Of a DNA stretch of 35,744 nt, positions 33,349 to 35,744 are shown piece after piece; within the stretch, counting starts at the first letter, position 1; each line of letters opens with the position of its first letter. This DNA is from Nocardia higoensis NBRC 100133. Lineage in GTDB: Bacteria > Actinomycetota > Actinomycetes > Mycobacteriales > Mycobacteriaceae. The notes under the pieces are model-generated. The model searched no databases. It was not told where the DNA came from and was given only the letters and a program-made list of their open reading frames with translations. The DNA lies in assembly GCF_000308595.1 (NCBI RefSeq), contig NZ_BAGA01000023.1, positions 1 through 35,744 of the forward strand. Reading direction: 5' to 3'. The position numbers were made by a program, and so were the translations under genes.

Positions 33349-34812
33349 ATGAGAACGCCGTCCGTCCTGATCATCGGAGCCGGCTTCGCCGGTATGGGCC
33401 TCGCGCTGGAATTGCTGCGCAGCGGGTTCGACGACTTCGTCATTCTGGAACGCGCCGCGGATCTGGGCGGCGTGTGGCGGGAGAACACCTATCCCGGCGC
33501 GGCCTGTGATGTGCCGTCGCCGCTGTATTCGTACTCGTTCGAGCCCCGGTCGGACTGGCCGCGCCGCTTTTCCGAGCAGCGCGACATCCACGAATACATG
33601 CGCACGGTCGCGCGGAAATACGATCTGGAGCGCTTCATCCGGTTCTCTACCGAGGTCACCGACGCCGAATTCGACGAGGCCACCGGCGATTGGATGGTCA
33701 CCACCGCCGACGGGCAGCAGTGGGGCGCCACGATCCTGGTGCCCGCGGTCGGCCAGTTGTCGCGGCCCGCACTGCCGAACATTCCCGGCATCGACACCTT
33801 CGCGGGACCGGCCTTCCATTCCGCCGAATGGGATCACGATATCGACCCGACCGGTAAGCGGGTGGCGTGTATCGGCACGGGAGCCAGTGCGATCCAATAC
33901 ATTCCGCGCATCCAGCCGCAGGTGCTCGAGCTGACGCTGTTCCAGCGTTCGGCGGCGTGGGTGCTGCCCAAGCCGGATGTGGAGTACCGGCCGATGCACC
34001 ACGCGCTGTTCAGGTATGTGCCGCCGGTGCGACTGGCCGAGCGCTTCCTGATCTGGCTGACCTTCGAATTCCTCTCGCTCGGACTGACCGACCTGCCGTG
34101 GATCAAGCGGCCGGTGGTCGCGCTGGCCGACCGGCACCGGGAGACACAGGTGCCCGATCCGGTGCTGCGGGCGAAGCTGACGCCGGATTACGAGCCGGGC
34201 TGCAAACGCGGTCTGTTCTCCAACGAGTACTTCCCCGCGCTGGGACAGTCGAATGTCACGGTGGAGACCACCGGCATCGCCGAGATCACCGCGACCGGGG
34301 TGCGCACCGTCGACGGCACGGAGTATCCGGTCGACATGATCATCTACGGCACCGGCTTCAAGGGCACCGAATTCCTCGCGCCGATGAACATCTACGGGCT
34401 CGGCGGAACCAAGCTGGCCGATGTGTGGGGGTCGGCGGGCGCGCGCGCCTATCTGGGCATGTCGGTGCCGCGCTTTCCGAATCTGTTCATGATGTACGGG
34501 CCGAACACCAATGTCGGCGCCGGCTCGATCATCTACATGCTGGAATCGCAGGCCCGCTATATCCGGCAGGTCGTCTCCTATGTCACGGCGCGGCCCGGGC
34601 GGTATCTGGCGGTACGCGCCGATGTCGAACAGAACTGGGACGACTGGCTGCAACGCCGGTTGAAGAAGACGCCGTGGAACTTCTGCTCGAGCTGGTATCG
34701 CAATGCCGCCGGGCGGATCACCAACAACTGGCCGGCCGTCACCGCGCTGTTCCGTTGGAAGACACGGCGATTCGATCCCGGCGAATACGAGGTGGGGCAG
34801 GCCCGCGTCTGA
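33349..34812 (+). CDS. Baeyer-Villiger-type flavin monooxygenase (second copy)
   Basis: A 487-residue enzyme with FAD-binding GAGFAG at 10-15, GGVWRENTYPGAACDVPS at 40-57, the BVMO fingerprint FAGPAFHSAEWD (FxGxxxHxxxW) at 151-162, and NADPH-binding GTGASA at 177-182. It is strongly similar along its whole length to the protein at 14697-16220, including a near-identical C-terminal block TPWNFCSSWYR-x-AAGRITNNWP. It lacks the Gly/Asp-rich insertion of that copy. Substrate unknown; the neighbouring acyl-CoA synthetase would fit breakdown of ketone or cyclic compounds. Confidence 0.93.
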   Translation: MRTPSVLIIGAGFAGMGLALELLRSGFDDFVILERAADLGGVWRENTYPGAACDVPSPLYSYSFEPRSDWPRRFSEQRDIHEYMRTVARKYDLERFIRFSTEVTDAEFDEATGDWMVTTADGQQWGATILVPAVGQLSRPALPNIPGIDTFAGPAFHSAEWDHDIDPTGKRVACIGTGASAIQYIPRIQPQVLELTLFQRSAAWVLPKPDVEYRPMHHALFRYVPPVRLAERFLIWLTFEFLSLGLTDLPWIKRPVVALADRHRETQVPDPVLRAKLTPDYEPGCKRGLFSNEYFPALGQSNVTVETTGIAEITATGVRTVDGTEYPVDMIIYGTGFKGTEFLAPMNIYGLGGTKLADVWGSAGARAYLGMSVPRFPNLFMMYGPNTNVGAGSIIYMLESQARYIRQVVSYVTARPGRYLAVRADVEQNWDDWLQRRLKKTPWNFCSSWYRNAAGRITNNWPAVTALFRWKTRRFDPGEYEVGQARV

Positions 34813-34830
34813 GCGGCCCCGCCCCGCGGA

Positions 34831-35223
34831 TCAGCAGTTGCGCAGTTCCGGGCTCTGGTTGAGCAGTTGCGCGCGGGTGCTGATGAACGTCGAGTAGGTC
34901 TCGCCGCCCACCGAGGACAGCGGGAAGGCCGCGACGCGGTGGCAGTTCTGGAAGGCCAGCTTCACGCCGAAGTGGCGCTCGAGGCCGCCGCGGATGGCAT
35001 CGGAGGCCAGCGCGCGCAGCAGTTCGCCGCGGGCCTTCTCGTCCGGCGGCGCGATCGTGTTGTCGGCGTATTCGTCCGCGCCCGTGCGCAATTCGCCGAC
35101 GACCCGGCTGACCACCTCCCAGGCGTAGGGCAGCGAGTTCTTCACGCAGTCGACGAACTCGGCATCGTCGATATCGCCGCGTTCGGCGCGTTCGAGCAGG
35201 GCGGCGGGTACATCGAGGGACAT
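34831..35223 (-). CDS. SCO5389-family protein, unknown function
   Basis: A 130-residue soluble protein that closely resembles the Streptomyces SCO5389 family: MSLDV start, VDCVKNSLPYAWEVVSRVV (25-43), PPDEKARGELLRALASDAIRG (59-79), HFGVKLAFQNCHRVAAFP (84-101) and the terminal LLNQSPELRNC. Three cysteines (26, 94, 130) include one at the very C-terminus, which is conserved in the family as I recall it. No function is known. ATG 35223 follows GGAGAG, and an AT-rich palindrome lies about 48 bases upstream. Convergent with the BVMO gene (18-base gap). Confidence 0.85.
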   Translation of the reverse strand: MSLDVPAALLERAERGDIDDAEFVDCVKNSLPYAWEVVSRVVGELRTGADEYADNTIAPPDEKARGELLRALASDAIRGGLERHFGVKLAFQNCHRVAAFPLSSVGGETYSTFISTRAQLLNQSPELRNC

Positions 35224-35270
35224 GGCGCTCTCCTCCAGTAGGTCGGGGGCGGTGCGCGTTCGAGTCTAAA

Positions 35271-35285
35271 CGAAAATTATTGTCA
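35271..35285. promoter_or_regulatory. Zur/Fur-like palindrome upstream of the SCO5389-family gene
   Basis: CGAAAATTATTGTCA matches the actinobacterial Zur 7-1-7 palindrome (TGAAAAT-n-ATTTTCA) at 12 of 14 positions by eye. It sits in an AT-rich patch (about 35266-35316) that is striking in this GC-rich DNA and contains TTGACA on the minus strand, overlapping where a promoter for the gene starting at 35223 should lie. The match is manual, not scored. Confidence 0.4.
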
Positions 35286-35315
35286 ACAAGTCTATATTCG
35301 CGTCAAAAGTATTAG

Positions 35316-35593
35316 ACCGGGCCAACTTTCGCTCCCCGGCGGGGATGTGCTTGCATCTGTGCGTGCCGGTGATCGGCGTGCGCCGCCCTCGGCTGTGACA
35401 CGTGCCTCAGTCGCCGGCTCGAGCTCGAAGGTTGCGGAATGGTCACGACCGGGTAGAGTTCCCGTCACAACGGATGCCGAAACGTTACACATTGTGAGTT
35501 CCGGACGATCTCCGACGACATGCTCGTCCGGGGTGAGCAGGTGTGACGCGGCGGCGTTCGTTGGCAACTGTAGGACCGACGCGAGGACGAGTT
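35316..35593. other. Long upstream region of the last gene, with hairpin and TGTGAC half-sites
   Basis: No gene is visible between the AT-rich patch and the ATG at 35594. The stretch holds an 8-bp hairpin (arms 35501-35508 and 35524-35531) and three TGTGAC/GTCACA hexamers (35394-35399, 35464-35469, 35542-35547) that resemble CRP-type half-sites but are not correctly paired. It may be promoter plus leader for the gene at the right edge. Confidence 0.4.
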
Positions 35594-35744
35594 ATGTCGC
35601 AGCACCGGGTGAGCCCCAGTTCCATCTCTGTCGCGAGCCTGCTCGGCTCCGGCGCCGAGGGCTCGGGAGCCACCGCGGTCGCGACCCGTCCCGCCCGGCA
35701 CCGGGCCGCGCCGGCTCAGGCTGAGCGCATCCGCGCCGTCGCCG
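35594..35744 (+). CDS. N-terminal start of an unidentified protein (3' end outside window)
   Basis: ATG 35594 lies 6 bases after GAGGACGA and opens a frame to the window edge (50 codons). The visible part begins MSQHRVSPSSISVASLLG and continues Ala/Arg-rich (ATRPARHRAAPAQAERIRAV). It has the look of the basic, low-complexity N-terminus that precedes a membrane segment in actinobacterial cell-wall proteins, but no domain is reached and the function cannot be named. Confidence 0.6.
   Translation, partial: MSQHRVSPSSISVASLLGSGAEGSGATAVATRPARHRAAPAQAERIRAVA

Noticed and set aside
33187..34653. 488-codon minus-strand frame opposite the second BVMO
   Set aside because: Antisense shadow; the same kind of shadow appears opposite the first BVMO because the two genes are similar.
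35316..35593. c-di-AMP (ydaO-type) riboswitch ahead of the last gene
   Set aside because: I looked for the conserved core segments known upstream of actinobacterial cell-wall genes and did not find them.

Overview
The window is GC-rich, densely coded actinobacterial DNA. Gene content points to a mycolic-acid actinomycete, most likely Nocardia or a close relative. The evidence is an accD3 / echA6 / Rv0906-like metallo-hydrolase cluster resembling M. tuberculosis Rv0904c-Rv0906, an MT0933 (Rv0909)-type antitoxin just beyond it, a three-domain LigD, an Rv2326c/Rv2325c-like ECF transporter, an Rv2212/Rv1264-like adenylate cyclase and two large Baeyer-Villiger-type flavoproteins. The genus is inferred from protein resemblance, not proven.

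Layout. 1-1877: the end of a conservon-type signalling operon (histidine kinase tail, roadblock/LC7 protein, DUF742 protein, small GTPase) with overlapping or touching genes. 2115-7737: lipid and CoA metabolism (AccD3, aldo/keto reductase, FMO-like flavoprotein, EchA6, metallo-beta-lactamase-fold hydrolase). 7837-10547: LigD, a 59-residue MT0933-type antitoxin and a strong bidirectional terminator. 10561-14539: a secreted protein with a glycine-rich hydrophobic tail, then an ECF transporter in which one polypeptide carries the membrane S-like part and both ATPases, followed by EcfT. 14697-19834: a minus-strand series of BVMO, catalase-like protein, cyclic-nucleotide phosphodiesterase-type protein, RluA-type pseudouridine synthase and class III adenylate cyclase. 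19929-20250 is a small frameshifted gene. 20304-26166: hemerythrin protein, mycofactocin-type SDR, membrane metallophosphoesterase, LtrA, RibD/DHFR-like reductase and an AraC-type regulator.

26283-35744 is the more accessory part. It holds small secreted proteins (DUF4189; a glycine-zipper protein), a zinc-ribbon protein, a condensation-domain/GNAT fusion divergent from an alpha/beta hydrolase across three GTCTCACCA repeats, a scar of an integrated element (integrase tail and a nuclease-like fragment) beside tRNA-Arg(CCT), an acyl-CoA synthetase, a second BVMO, an SCO5389-family protein behind an AT-rich Zur-like palindrome, and the start of a further gene at the right edge.

The best candidates for undescribed biology are the condensation-GNAT fusion with its repeat-bearing divergent promoter, the fused ECF transporter of unknown substrate, the catalase-like/phosphodiesterase pair, and the AT-rich site at 35271-35285. 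No CRISPR array, complete insertion sequence, known riboswitch or rRNA gene was seen.
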